64,000 nt of DNA from Misgurnus anguillicaudatus (lineage: Eukaryota > Chordata > Actinopteri > Cypriniformes > Cobitidae): positions 8,784,501 through 8,848,500 of the forward strand of contig NC_073351.2 of assembly GCF_027580225.2 (NCBI RefSeq), in the 5' to 3' direction. A program made the position numbers and the translations under genes. Below are positions 11,575 through 22,342 of this stretch, piece after piece. How positions within the stretch are numbered: the stretch's first letter is position 1; every line of letters starts with the position of its first letter. The notes under the pieces are model-generated. The model saw only the letters and a program-made list of their open reading frames with translations. It had not been told where the DNA came from and did no database searches.

Positions 11575-13325
11575 ACAAAAATAGTAAACATTAGTAGTAT
11601 TTAATAATTTTGGATAAATGAGGGAAAAAATGAAGTTTTAGCAACCACAGATTGTTAAATGTTCTTTATTAGTGAAGCAGGTGCATTATTAAAACCGAAA
11701 GGCCTAATTGTTGTTATTCATTAGCATGTGCACACAGAAGCTGGCATGAAGATCGCACAAAAAATCCTGTCTTTTTCACAGGCGAGTCACCTGTTTGTCT
11801 GATTGTGGCTATTATGAGTGCAGTCTGCTGTTCGGATTTGATTTCTCATCACCTGCAGTGCAGAGACGGCTTGTCGGCTATGCATTAGTCCCATCAGGAG
11901 CGCCCTTATCACAGAGCCTTGGGCATTCTGGAGAAGAGGCGATATGACAGCCCGTGGGACCCATACAATGTGGTGCGGAAAATCATCTGTGTTGCATCCC
12001 GGGGGGCCTGTATTTACTACGCCTGCTGGGCAGAAACAAATTGCTAACTTTTTCGTAAGGTTCCCACAAGACTTTACTGCCGTGCGCCAGCAGTGCAGAA
12101 GAAAATAAAATGTGTACAGGGCAGAGCTGAGTATCTTCAAAGCCGCAGGTGCTAACAAAACCGCACAGGTGGTATGGACACCTGGATTACAATGTTTGTT
12201 CTCCTTCAAACTGAGGGAGGAAGAGGCATACGAATGGCTAAGCTTGTGTGTAATGATGGGCAATGATGTGAAGATCTGTAGTAAGAAGTAAGGTGAGCTA
12301 TGGTGTTGGTGCCTGTTGACCTACCACCAACGGCATTCCATTACAATGATAAACCATCTTTTGATATCAAAATGTTGTCTGTTGATTTATTTCTTAGGAT
12401 TCTGTGATATGTGCTGGCATTGCACCCTTCAGAAAGTGATGGATTCACTATAGTAACTAATATTTCCGTTCGCTATAGCTTAAAGGAAAATGGCATGCAG
12501 CATTAATTGTTTTTTATCTCTGCCTCTATTAACCATAGGAGTATCCACATTCCTGCAGAGAGCATCGTTCTTGTATCAGCTCCAGACATCTGCAATCCAT
12601 ATTTCTCCTTGATGTAACTCAGACACGTGTCAATTCATATTAGCCGCCAGCAATTAATCTACAACAAATGCAGTCTGCCATCCGAGTAAACGTTTGCTGG
12701 AATCAACTTTCAAGAGTGCAAAAATAACCTTTCCCAGATGCTTCAAAGTACTAAACAAGTCATTGGCAGACCCAGCATGAATATAAGGGTAAATTGGGTT
12801 TTGGGACAAAGGTACACTGTAGATTTCATTATAATCCCAGGGGAGACCCGTCACACCTGTTCCTGCAGCACGACGGGATGCGGTGGCAACACGGCCACAA
12901 TATTAATCAAGATTGGCAAGCAGTGTCTTGGCCAAGGTGATGATTTCTCAGGGCCCTGACACCCCTGATCTATATCGAGCCAATGAAATGTATGACATGG
13001 AAACCTAGGATGTGACAGCTTAGAGCTGAGTGAAAGGTGTGATCATTAAGTCTCACAATGCACTCCTGGCAAATGCACAAACGGGTGATGAGAACTATGT
13101 GAAGAGAATGTTTTATTATGAACAGAGGACAGATAGCACAGGCAGATCATTGGCTGTAAATAATAAACAGGCTGATCTCGTTCATGCTAGAACGCAAACT
13201 TAAATTTTCACACATACAGGCCACCTTTAGAGATAAACAAATCATTATGACTCGTTAAAACATTTTAATAAGATAGTGTGTTTAAATTGATATTGTACTA
13301 CTACGAGTGTGTTATTTAAAACAAT
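11575..13325. other. unique GC-richer island, no gene recognised
   Basis: This stretch has few repeat signatures, higher complexity and more G+C than its neighbours. A 158-codon minus-strand frame (11787-12263) and shorter frames at 12654-12959 show no family motif, and their composition does not look protein-like. A conserved non-coding region is plausible. Confidence 0.3.
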
Positions 13326-13745
13326 TGCTGGGCGATATGGGCAAATATTAACGATTCTTATTACACCGCTCGTTTGAATGTTTGATTCTGACTGGCTATT
13401 CGCGACATTTGCCGGATGGTGCAAATAATTCTGACAGGTACAGTTTAATATTACACAAAATATATATAAATGTCTTTTAATAACATATATTATATTATAT
13501 TTACAAGCGACTAAACCAAATAGCGTGACATTTAAACGTCTTATATTAAAACCAAAAATAAACGTTTTTTTTCCTAACAGAAGGTTAAACTTTAGCTAAT
13601 AAAATATTTCAAATCAATATTTACTGTTGCTTACCTTACTGAGGTGAATAGTTGTGTAATAAGGGGGATAATGTACAGGCAGCCGGTTTGTGTCGGGTCC
13701 TGATCACACTGTCAGGCTTATTTCTGTGATAACAACAGACTTGCC
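13325..13745. repeat. degenerate dispersed repeat
   Basis: Segments such as GATTCTGACTGGCTATTCG and GGGGGATAATGTACAGGCAG are of a type I recognise from recurring fish repeats. Ends are not visible. No coding content. Confidence 0.35.
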
Positions 13746-13750
13746 TAGAC

Positions 13751-14202
13751 GGTTTCATCGGACGCATGTGCGGTGACGCGATTACGCGTCTGAGCAGAAT
13801 TTAACTTCTGTCTCTGTTTGTTTAATGGTCTGACTAGTTGCTAAACTGAACTCTTAAACAAATGCCTTGTCGAAAATAACAGAAGTTTTGGTTTCCTAAA
13901 GATGAGGGAAAACGGCGATCATGGATTACCGCTATTTGATGGGAGGTTTCGCAGCTGATCTGTAGTTAAGATTGTATACATTATAAAGTATTACACATTT
14001 TACACAATAACGTTAGCTCTGTGTAGTTTTTGATTAGTTTTAGCTATAATTTGAACTAAGGTAATCTACTTTTTGTTTATTTTGCTTGTTATCAGAAATA
14101 AAATACTCCAAAAGGACTTTGTTGTTATTGATTCTTAGCGAGGTTTACTGGAAGTTACGCTTTGTTCCACGAAAGCCGTTTGTTTATGTTACTGCTGAAA
14201 CC
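13751..14202 (+). mobile_element. short element with THAP-like fragment, copy B
   Basis: It begins GGTTTCATCGG and ends CTGCTGAAACC, short inverted ends also found in copy A at 5696-5987. Flanking octamers GCCTAGAC and ATCTATAC match at 5 of 8 positions, so a decayed 8-bp target duplication is possible. Copy B keeps about 150 bp missing from A, including a frame at 13880-13939 that reads FWFPKDEGKRRSWITAI then stop. That resembles the FxRFPKD..R..W..A core of THAP domains, found in P-element transposases and THAP proteins. Confidence 0.55.
13880..13939 (+). pseudogene. THAP-like zinc-finger fragment
   Basis: Twenty codons including the stop encode a FPKD-x-x-x-R-x-x-W-x-x-A pattern seen in the middle of THAP DNA-binding domains. 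An ATG at 13862 starts MPCRK in another frame before a stop. The zinc-binding C2CH residues are not preserved, so it cannot be a working domain. The call rests on one short motif and could be coincidence. Confidence 0.35.
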
Positions 14203-14224
14203 ATCTATACATTATCCTTTACGT

Positions 14225-14545
14225 GATTACTATTTTAAATTTTAACCATAAGCCCTATTTGGACGGGAATAGTTTTACAGGGTAGATAGCGTAATTTAAT
14301 TTTACCACAGGACGTCTGTAATATTACATTTCTGTAATAGAAATGTCAGTAAAACATTCAGAAGTGGAAGGGGTAACTTGATTACGCAGCACGTCACCTC
14401 TCGTCGTCACGTGCAGTTTACCTTGCATCCTGATATCACATGTGCAAACAACATGACACAGACGAGGAAAACGCGAAACACGTTAAATAGCGTGAGCTTT
14501 GTCAGAGTCTATTTCAAGATCCAGAATATGCGTTAGCAGCCTATG
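14225..14545. repeat. possible degenerate hAT-like repeat
   Basis: AAGCCCTATTTGGACGGGA and the following TTTTACAGGG resemble a dispersed fish repeat I know. No matching right terminus or target duplication was found. Confidence 0.3.
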
Positions 14546-15019
14546 TTAACTCTTTCCCCGCCATTGACAAGATATCTCGTCAATCAAGAGAAAACGCTTC
14601 TCCGCCAATGTCGAGTATTTCCGTCTTTCCGCAATACCGCTTTTATCCACTCCCTTCCGCAACTTTTTAAAAAAGGAAGTATTGCCCTATGGCAAGCTGG
14701 TGCATGTCCGTGTCTGTTTTAAAGATCGCTCTGAATGGGATCTCTATGAAAAGTCCGTCACAAAAATGGATTATCTCTTCTTTTGGCTCAAAATGTGGTG
14801 TTTTTGCAGAAACCTACCCATGTTCAAAAGCTGATTACAAAAGAACTACTCAAGGTAGGATGAAACGTTTTTTTTTGTTTGAAAGCAGAGGGTCTGATCT
14901 TTCATTTGGCATATTGTGTTTATATATTTTCTTGAAGGCATTAAACTTTTGTGAAAATCATGAAAAACGCTGGCGCTGGCTGGCAACTTTTTTTTAAAAC
15001 GCTGGCGGTGAAAGAGTAA
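14546..15019. mobile_element. TTAACTCTTTC-family TTAA element, copy 1
   Basis: It starts TTAACTCTTTCCCCGCCATT and ends GGCGGTGAAAGAGTAA, inverted ends with one T lost on the right. Just inside the left end lies a near-palindrome (TGACAAGATATCTCGTCA). The same layout recurs at 25154, 50553 and 56420. The 102-codon frame at 14689-14997 and its siblings lie inside the repeat and show no protein motif. Confidence 0.8.
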
Positions 15020-16393
15020 ATTGTTAACGATTTGGGACAAATATGATGTTATTTAATGTTAAACTATGTGGGTGGCGCAGCAGGGATTTCAGCAGCGTCC
15101 AGAGTCAGTGCATTACCTCCATGCTGCTTTTTTTTTGATGACGCATGCAGCTGTGAGACGCTGATGTTGCCAGATTGGGTGTTTTTTCCGCTACACATTA
15201 AGGCCTGTTTACAGTGCGTTTTAGCCGGGTTTTCGCCTGGAAATCTGGCACCCTATTTGAATGACGTTAAACTGAGAGAGCGTGCTGTTCACAAACACCA
15301 GAATGAACGAGTTCACAGTAATGTTCGTCAGGCAGTAATACATTCAGTTCACATTCGCCCAAAAGTTCATGAACTTTTATTCAGGCACAACACTGTGTAA
15401 GCGTGCCATTGTTTCATTGCGAGACATTGAGGGAAGCATAATATTTGCTACATGTTTGCTTGATAAAACTTTGAGAAACAAGCTACAGGTTGACGCTAGA
15501 TTTGCAGAGAGACTACGTTTAAAAAGCAATGCGTTCCATCAATATTGGATCCGGGTATAATTGCGCAGCAAACTTATGTGAGTAAAACACTTCAGTAACA
15601 ACTATCAGTGGCTCGCGGTGACTTCTCTTCCGAGAGTCCAAATATGTTTTCGGAGTGTCGTGTGTTGCTTGTAAGTACAAAATATGTGTATGTGTCATGT
15701 TGCACACGCATGGAAAGGGTTTATAATAAAATACACACATGTGTGTGTGTTGTACACGCACCAAAGGGTTTATGATAAAATATGTCTTTTGATGTTTTTG
15801 GATGTAAAAATCACGCAAACGTCATAACTAGACCTCAGACAACTGTATAAAACAATAAAATACATCTGAGTCATCATGTGCCCTTTAAAAGAGAAAGGTA
15901 ACACACACAAGGAAAGAAGAGCTTTCTATTGTTTCTCCAACAGCATTCACACATAAAAACTACATAAAATAATACAACTTTGCTTTTCAATGTCCAAGTT
16001 TAGCCTGGGTAGCCGGCACTTCTTATTTTTAATGCAGTTAAACTCTGCTGTTATAAAAAAGGATGTCTGGTTTCAACTTGCATTCAAAACTGTATTCTAT
16101 AACCTTATATAATTTAATGCACACTCATTCACACATTTTGATAGCAGTCTCTTTTCATTATAATTGTGTGGTCTCTGGGCTCAGAAAGCACATTAGCTTT
16201 TCCAGTTATGTGTATTAGTGTGGCTTGTCAAAACACCTTATCACCGTTTTGTCTCTTCTGTTTCTTTGTTTGTATTTTCATTGTATTGCATTCACATTGT
16301 TGCACATGCAGCTTTGTAGGCGAACCAATGGCTCAATTAGCACTGTGAAGTATGATTCATAGTAAAGCAGTACAGTATATTCGGATGATTCAC
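15020..16393. other. degenerate repeats, no gene recognised
   Basis: The 15080-15560 part holds two overlapping open frames (114 and 63 codons) but its DNA resembles a dispersed repeat (GATTGGGTGTTTTTTCCGCT, TTCGCCTGGAAATCTGGCA). A short diverged direct repeat with AAAGGGTTTAT.ATAAAATA lies at 15715-15785. Confidence 0.35.
15770..15892 (-). repeat. dispersed repeat, copy 2
   Basis: The reverse complement matches 2025-2150, including TTATTGTTTTATAC and GTTGTCTGAGGTCTA, and continues through an AACATCAAAAG segment. Confidence 0.55.
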
Positions 16394-16776
16394 TTAAGGG
16401 AAAACTCCACTTCATAAAAATCCTGATAATTTACTCAACCCCATGTCATCCAATATGTCTATCTATTTCTTTGTTCATTCGAGAAGAAATTAAGTTTTTG
16501 AGGAAAATTTTTTTCTCAAATTAAGAAACTTTATTGCACCTCAACAGTTTACAGTTTCAATGCCATTTAAAATTGCAGTTTAATGCAGCTTCAAAGGTCT
16601 AAATGATCCCAACCGTGGACTTATCTAAGGGTCTTATCTAGAACAACGATCATCATTTTCACACAAAAAAATCATCTTGTACTAGCCGTGTGACCCACCA
16701 GTGTGACCTTACTTATTAGGTAATCACATTAAATTGAATTATCAGATTATTTTATGAAAGTGGAATATTCCTTTAA
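16394..16776. mobile_element. TTAA-flanked MITE
   Basis: TTAAGGGAAAACTCCACTTC and the right end GAAAGTGGAATATTCCTTTAA are imperfect inverted repeats with TTAA at both edges. The interior is non-coding. Confidence 0.65.
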
Positions 16777-17304
16777 AAAATGGTTTACAATAAATAAATA
16801 AACAGATGTCACACACACAGTATTTTATAGCCGTGTCCCAATTTGGAGGCTGCAACCTCCAGAGGCTGCATTTCAAGACAGATTGCGTCAAAACAGCCTG
16901 ACTTAAGGCTAATGTTTTTGCATTCTTTAATTTTTTTAATTTTTCTTACTGCATTACAACATGGTCAACTTTGCATCCTCTGCACAGTTTATATAAATGT
17001 GCTTTAAAAACCTTTCATATGAATCCTAAGAGATAACCATCATTGCTTCATTATTGAGAAGTAAAATGTTCCTACTTTTGACAGTTTTATTATGCTTAAT
17101 AATTGTTAAATGTACACAATTGTTAATAATCTCATACCTTCATGCTTGACAGAATTAATCTCCCTGCGTGATTCAAATTTAAAAAGAACAAGAGCTTCAT
17201 CAAGAAGCGACTGGGAAGCGAAACTTAGAGTTACGAATTTTGGTTGCTCAGCTTTCTCTGAAAGAGCTGTCGTTTAAAATCGCAGTTAAAAATGTTAAAA
17301 AGTA
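16777..17304. other. no gene seen
   Basis: A fragment near 16830-16900 (CCGTGTCCCAATTTGGAGGC) looks like the start of a dispersed repeat. The rest is AT-rich and unassigned. Confidence 0.35.
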
Positions 17305-18044
17305 CACTGTAAAAAATCCAACTAATGAAATGTTGGACGGGCAAAAATATATAAGTTAAACCAATTTTTTTGTTTGAGCTAGTTGAGAAGACATATTATT
17401 TCAAGTCTAGATAAATCTGTGTTTAAAATATGAAATGAATGGTTATTTTCAAATTCAGTCAACATTCAGAATGGCTAGTGTTGACTGAACTAATTAAGAC
17501 AAATCAGGTAAATATGTGGACTTATGACAGCTATGTTTCCTGACAACAAAATGCTCATAATATTACTGTTATTTGGTCACAAAATGTAATTTTAAGAGTT
17601 GTTCAGGCATGAATGTATGTGCTTAAAGTTTAAATATGCGGTCGGTTAATAAAGATAGCGTCTATTTAAAAATGTGCTCGGACACTTTCGGACGTAGATG
17701 AGCTCCATATGAGCTCCAGAAAATCACAGACACTTAAGCGCTCACACCCCGCCCAGCGCAGCCTTGCCTCGGCAAGCGCATCAGAAATCGACTGCTGGCT
17801 CTGGTATCTACTCTGTGGCGTTTAAACGTGATAATTCATTTTAATTTCTCATACTTAACAATGAAAGGGTTATGTTTTAAATCATATTTTAGGATTGCAC
17901 TTGAATGATGTTTCATATCTTTTACATTTGTTATAACCGGACTGCATGCGAATTTGAACTTCAGAGCTGAAGGAGCGGGTGGAGAAATAGTCCCAATATC
18001 ATAACAATCTTAAATAAAACTTCTAAATATACCCGTGTGCGCAC

Positions 18045-18105
18045 CCGCGTGCGCGCGCACGTGCGCACGACCCGCTCGCGCGCGCGTGTGTATGTACAGT
18101 ATGTG
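18045..18105. repeat. alternating purine-pyrimidine GC/GT tract
   Basis: A run of GTGCGCGCGCAC and CGCGCGCGTGTGTATGT type repeats inside the 2-kb CACTG element. Such alternation can adopt Z-DNA. Confidence 0.6.
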
Positions 18106-18752
18106 CGTGAGTTTTTAATTTAAAATGTCTTAACTTAACTCGGAAGGATCTGAATCACTGGTCATTTCATCTGAGATCATTCCGCATGTAACAGCTGGAA
18201 TCACTCACTGTTTCCCACAACGACACAATCAGCCGTTTCCTCAAGGTCACGTCAGGTAAGTGTTTGTAAATAAATGTTAATTTTAGACTATATTAATTGG
18301 CAAAGACGCAAATACTTGACGTTTTTGTAAACATATAAGTTATATAAAGGTGTGTTATGTTATGTGTCCGAGTTAAAGTGTGTTTTATGTTATGTGTCCG
18401 AGTTAAAGTGGAGCTATTTTAGTTAAGATAATACCGGACAGGGTTTAGGACTCCGTCTTAATTATAACGTTAATTGGGACATTTTTACAAACAAACCTTT
18501 TAAAATACAATACTGGCGTGCATTTTGAGACAAAACAATAGCACTCATATGTTAAGAGATGTCAGTATTTTAGTCAGTGATAAGTCCTGTCCGAGAAAAC
18601 CGCCCAATAGTGTTTAATTCAATTACGTGTGATGTCTGAGGGAAATTTGGCAATTTTAGGATATAAAATCTTTCACCGTCAAGCTTTATTATATTAAACA
18701 TGTTATTTATGTATGTGTGTGTGTGTTTATATTCCTCTGTTTATTAAACCAG

Positions 18753-18869
18753 AGCGGTGATGATGTGGAAGAGGCAGACCAGAGGGCTGAAGAAAGTCTC
18801 CTAAATGGCCCTGCAGATGTTCTGACGGACTTTGGAGGCTTTTTGGACTGTTTTATGCCCTCTATTTAA
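18753..18869 (+). pseudogene. exon-like 38-codon frame with poly(A) signal
   Basis: After a splice acceptor (TTATTAAACCAG, AG at 18751-18752) the frame is open for 38 codons, encoding an acidic stretch (SGDDVEEADQRAEESLL) and ending GGFLDCFMPSI before TAA at 18867-18869. AATAAA follows at 18918-18923. It would be in frame with an upstream segment ending at the donor at 18255, whose frame is open for about 27 codons. I do not recognise the product. It lies inside the 2-kb CACTG element, so it is either cargo or the relic of an element gene. Confidence 0.4.
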
Positions 18870-19317
18870 AGAAGACTTAATTCTGTATGTTCAGTCTGTA
18901 TGATAAGTGAATAAGTGAATAAAAAGCTTTTGTTTTTATGTGACTGAAGTTAATTATTTTGTTTACAACACCAGCATAAATTATTTGATAAATAATTTAA
19001 AAATGTTATTAAAAAAATCCCAAATAATAAATATTAATTGAAGTAACACATAAAACATTGAGTGAATACTTAAATTTTAATTGACAGAGTCTTTGCTGTA
19101 AGTTTTTAAAGATTCAACTGATTAAAACATTTTAGTTGAATGAACTATAAAGCTAATTGAGCCAACATACTTTTTTATATTTGAGTCAAATTTGGGCCAA
19201 CTAAAAAACAACAATCCAGGTAACACTTTGGAGACAGAAATTGAGTGAACGTAAAATTTCTGTGGAACTAGTTACTAAAAAATAATTCATTGAGCCAACA
19301 ATTTATTTTTTACAGTG

Positions 19318-19459
19318 TATGTGATCACTGAATGTACTGGTCTAGCTTTGATCTTGTGATGATCTTTCTTTGGATGCAATAATTTGATATGATGATGTTT
19401 TATAACATTTATTGGGGATGTTTGTAGGAAGTTTGTGTTGTGATTAGTCTACAAGTGAT
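19318..19459. other. short unassigned stretch
   Basis: Nothing recognised between two elements. Confidence 0.4.
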
Positions 19460-20251
19460 ATATCGTCGCTGTCCGATGAAAACCACTTATGTCCATTTTG
19501 CCGATGTTGAGATTTTTCAACGGATTGAATGAAGTTCATTTCCATATACAGTATGCTTCACATATCTAAATGGCCAATGAAAAGTTGTGAAATCATGTCA
19601 TCTGTATATCAATCATGTATATCCATTTGGTGTCAAAGCTGTCAATCACGCCGTGTATCTCCCGCCCTGTGGAAGCATCTCGTGAAGTTTCATCGAAGCT
19701 CAGCACTGTATAGCTGAATAAACATAACCTGGTGAGACAATGACTTTCCTTCATCGAGGTAAACGTTTCCCCCCTGACACCAGACGTACGTCTAGGAGTA
19801 ACAAAATTATGGTAGGACTATGCAAACAAAGTATGTGTCTAGCATTACCATGTCAGTGTATTGATTCATTGTCCCTTCATTGTTTGCAAGAGACCTTTAA
19901 TAAATTTAAAATTAATATTAAATAAACTAAGCTTATTTAACAAACTAAGACGTAGGCTATTTAATAAACTGAGCATATTCATCTGTCAATATAAAACGCG
20001 ACTTGGCCATTCTAATTAATGATCGGAAGAATGCGTATCGACCACCGTTACTGTAAAATATGCACGTATGTCCATTTAAACTCAATTTTGGTCAAATGTG
20101 GATTATATCATTACACTGGCAAGAATATGATTACATGTAAAGATACCGTACCAAGTATGACAACGCTGCTTTTGAAATACATTGTTTTTTTCACTTCCTG
20201 AAATGTAACCGTTTGGACATGAGTGAGTTTCATCGGGTAGCGACGATAAAT
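19460..20251. mobile_element. long-TIR DNA element, ~0.8 kb
   Basis: ATATATCGTCGCTGTCCGAT with further bases (GAAAACCACTTATGTCC) at the left is mirrored by GGACATGAGTGAGTTTCATC and GGGTAGCGACGATAAAT at the right, about 48 bp of imperfect inverted repeat. The exact edge and target duplication are unclear. The interior has only short open frames with no known motif. Confidence 0.65.
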
Positions 20252-20295
20252 AAAACATCAATCAATAATAGGAAACAACGACGTTATGTAATTTG

Positions 20296-21490
20296 TCGGG
20301 CTGTCACTAGATTGAAATATTTAATCGCGATTAATCGTATGATTTCACGAGTTAACTGGCGATTAAGCGCAAATTAATCGCACATTTTATCTGTTCTAAA
20401 TTTACCTAGATGTAACACTTTTTAAGTTTTTAATGCTCTAATCAGCATGGATTTGGATAATATATATGCTATATGCAAATGTATGTCTACAACAGCTAAT
20501 TACATTTTCAACAGAACCATCAGCCATAGTTTTAGAAATGTTTTTGCCTTTAGAAGACCTTGTTCTTTCTCCATTTCTGTTTGCTGCTGCATTATTTGTG
20601 ACCTGTGCTGGCAAATTGAGTTGGGATGAGCAAATTTTCAAAAATGTGTCATTTATATTTTAACATTCTCTATTAAAAAACTTCAAAACAATTGAAACAA
20701 TTGTTGGAATCTGACAAAGCATGAAATAACTATACCTGTTAATGCAGAGCAAAAACAATATCAATATACATATGTTTCTTTTCTTGTTTAATTTTGACAT
20801 TGAGACAGACCACTTTAAGACTGTAGGATAATGGAAGGGTTTAATATAATGACACAACAGATACTTTTCCTTAACAGTTAACCAAACATTCACTTCAGAT
20901 ATAACAGATTATAGGTCATACCTGCGTGAATTCTTGTCAAAACAGATATTTTTAAACCTGTAATCTTGTGTCTCCTGAAGATGCATATAAATAGCACAAA
21001 GTGTCACGAACTCGCGCGTTTGTGTGCATGCGCTTCAGACATCTGCGTCAGACATCGCTTTTGAGCCTTGTCACTCTTTTAACATCAATCAGATCCCGAA
21101 CTTTATCTCTCTTAATAATTATTTTAACATCAAGAAAGTCCTGCAGTCTATTTTCAATCATTTCTGAATGCTTTTAAAACGAAACTAAAAAGTGAAAGAC
21201 GCATCTTTGCTTTATATTGATTTGGGACGGTACACCTCACAGAAAACGTGCAGATAAAGAAAACTGCACTTGCAGAAAACGTGCATTTTAGATGTTTAAT
21301 GACCATTTGGAGCATTGGATTCGCTAGACTTATTTTTATGAAAAGCTCCGACTCATCTAGACAGCGCCGGTGCGTCTCAATTCATCCAGCTGTGGGTCAA
21401 ACAGAAATTGCGTGTTGCGTTAATAAAATTAGTGCCGTTAAAACAAATTTGCGTTAACACGTTATTAACGCATTTATTTTGACAGCCCTA
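20296..21490. mobile_element. non-autonomous hAT element with 8-bp TSD
   Basis: The ends TCGGGCTGTCA and TGACAGCCCTA are inverted repeats of the hAT type (TAGGGCTGTCA, left end mutated). Both sides carry the octamer GTAATTTG (20288-20295 and 21491-21498), a perfect 8-bp target duplication. Subterminal GATTAATCG/CGATTAA motifs are typical of this group. Short overlapping frames near 20438-20663 show no transposase motif, so the 1195-bp copy is non-autonomous. Confidence 0.88.
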
Positions 21491-21548
21491 GTAATTTGTA
21501 TTAGTATTTTCCTAGACTGCAGATGAAATTTAGCTAGTAAGGCCGTCC

Positions 21549-22286
21549 TGTCACGTACGGTTTAACACCGGATTGTGGAAAGTAAAAGACGAACCCAAAC
21601 GCAAAGATGTATAAAAATATAACTATGATTTATTACAAAAAGGAATAACAGAAACACCCACGAGGGGGTAAAACAGAAGATAACTGAAACACTGTGATGG
21701 AACACAAACACGGGAATAACTGGAACAATAAAGCACTTCAGATACATGGAACACAAAACTTCAAACAACGCACGCACACCACACAGAGAACATGAGGGCA
21801 ATATATGGACAGCACATCAATGGGGAACAGGTGAACATAATTAATCACTTAAGACACGAGTACGTAAGGGAGTAGGGTAAAAGTGACAAGACACTGGGAA
21901 CACGTGTCACACATACATGATGTGAAACCCACACGTGTTCCCACGTAAACACAATGCTGCCCTGGTCTTGCCCTCTGGATAATAACCTAAATCAGACAAG
22001 ACCATGACAACCACAAAACACTGGGAACACGTGTCACACAGATATGATGTGAAACACACGTGTTCCCACGTAAACACAATGCTGCCCTGACCTTGCCCTC
22101 AGAACATAGACCTGAACCTATACTAAGGTCTGGCAAGATCACGACAGCCACAAGACACCGGAAACATGTGGAAGCCACACACACAATGTGATTCCACATG
22201 CCCCCACACAGAACATAATACTGCCACGGTCCTGCCAGATGCACTCAGACCTATATCTAGCACAGATGTCTGACAGGACCGTGACA
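21549..22286 (-). repeat. LTR (3' copy in element orientation)
   Basis: It begins TGTCACG and ends CGTGACA. It contains three diverged tandem units starting near 21891, 22018 and 22155 (ACACTGGGAACACGTG-like), spacing 127 and 137 bp. Open frames of 79 and 85 codons inside it recur in the other LTR and are shadows. Confidence 0.9.
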
Positions 22287-22299
22287 GTACCCCCCTCTT
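22287..22299 (-). other. polypurine tract
   Basis: On the minus strand GAGGGGGGTAC ends directly at the LTR, the expected place and composition for the plus-strand DNA primer of an LTR retrotransposon. Confidence 0.6.
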
Positions 22300-22342
22300 A
22301 AAAGACGGATACAAGACGTCACAACAAGAACAAACAAAAACA

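Larger units (their letters stand above)
17305..19317 (+). mobile_element. CACTG-ended 2-kb transposon with exon-like cargo
   Basis: CACTGTAAAAAAT at the left and ATTTTTTACAGTG at the right are inverted ends, flanked by TA on both sides (17303-17304 and 19318-19319). The 2013-bp body contains a GC-rich core near 17690-17780, a GT/GC alternating tract, an exon-like segment ending in a donor at 18255 (CAG|GTAAGT), and a 3' exon at 18753-18869 followed by a poly(A) signal. The segment at 17641-17690 (TAAAGATAGCGTCTATTT) resembles 60589-60620 in the 4.3-kb CACTG element, so the two share a module. No transposase was seen. Confidence 0.7.

Noticed and set aside
11787..12263. 158-codon minus-strand open frame as a gene
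   Set aside because: No motif, unnatural composition, no splice or poly(A) context, and it lies in a GC-richer island where long chance frames are expected.
14689..14997. 102-codon frame as a gene
   Set aside because: Lies wholly inside a TTAA element whose sibling copies do not keep the same protein.
20438..20663. Overlapping frames as an hAT transposase
   Set aside because: No zinc-finger or hAT dimerisation motif; the element is too short to encode one.
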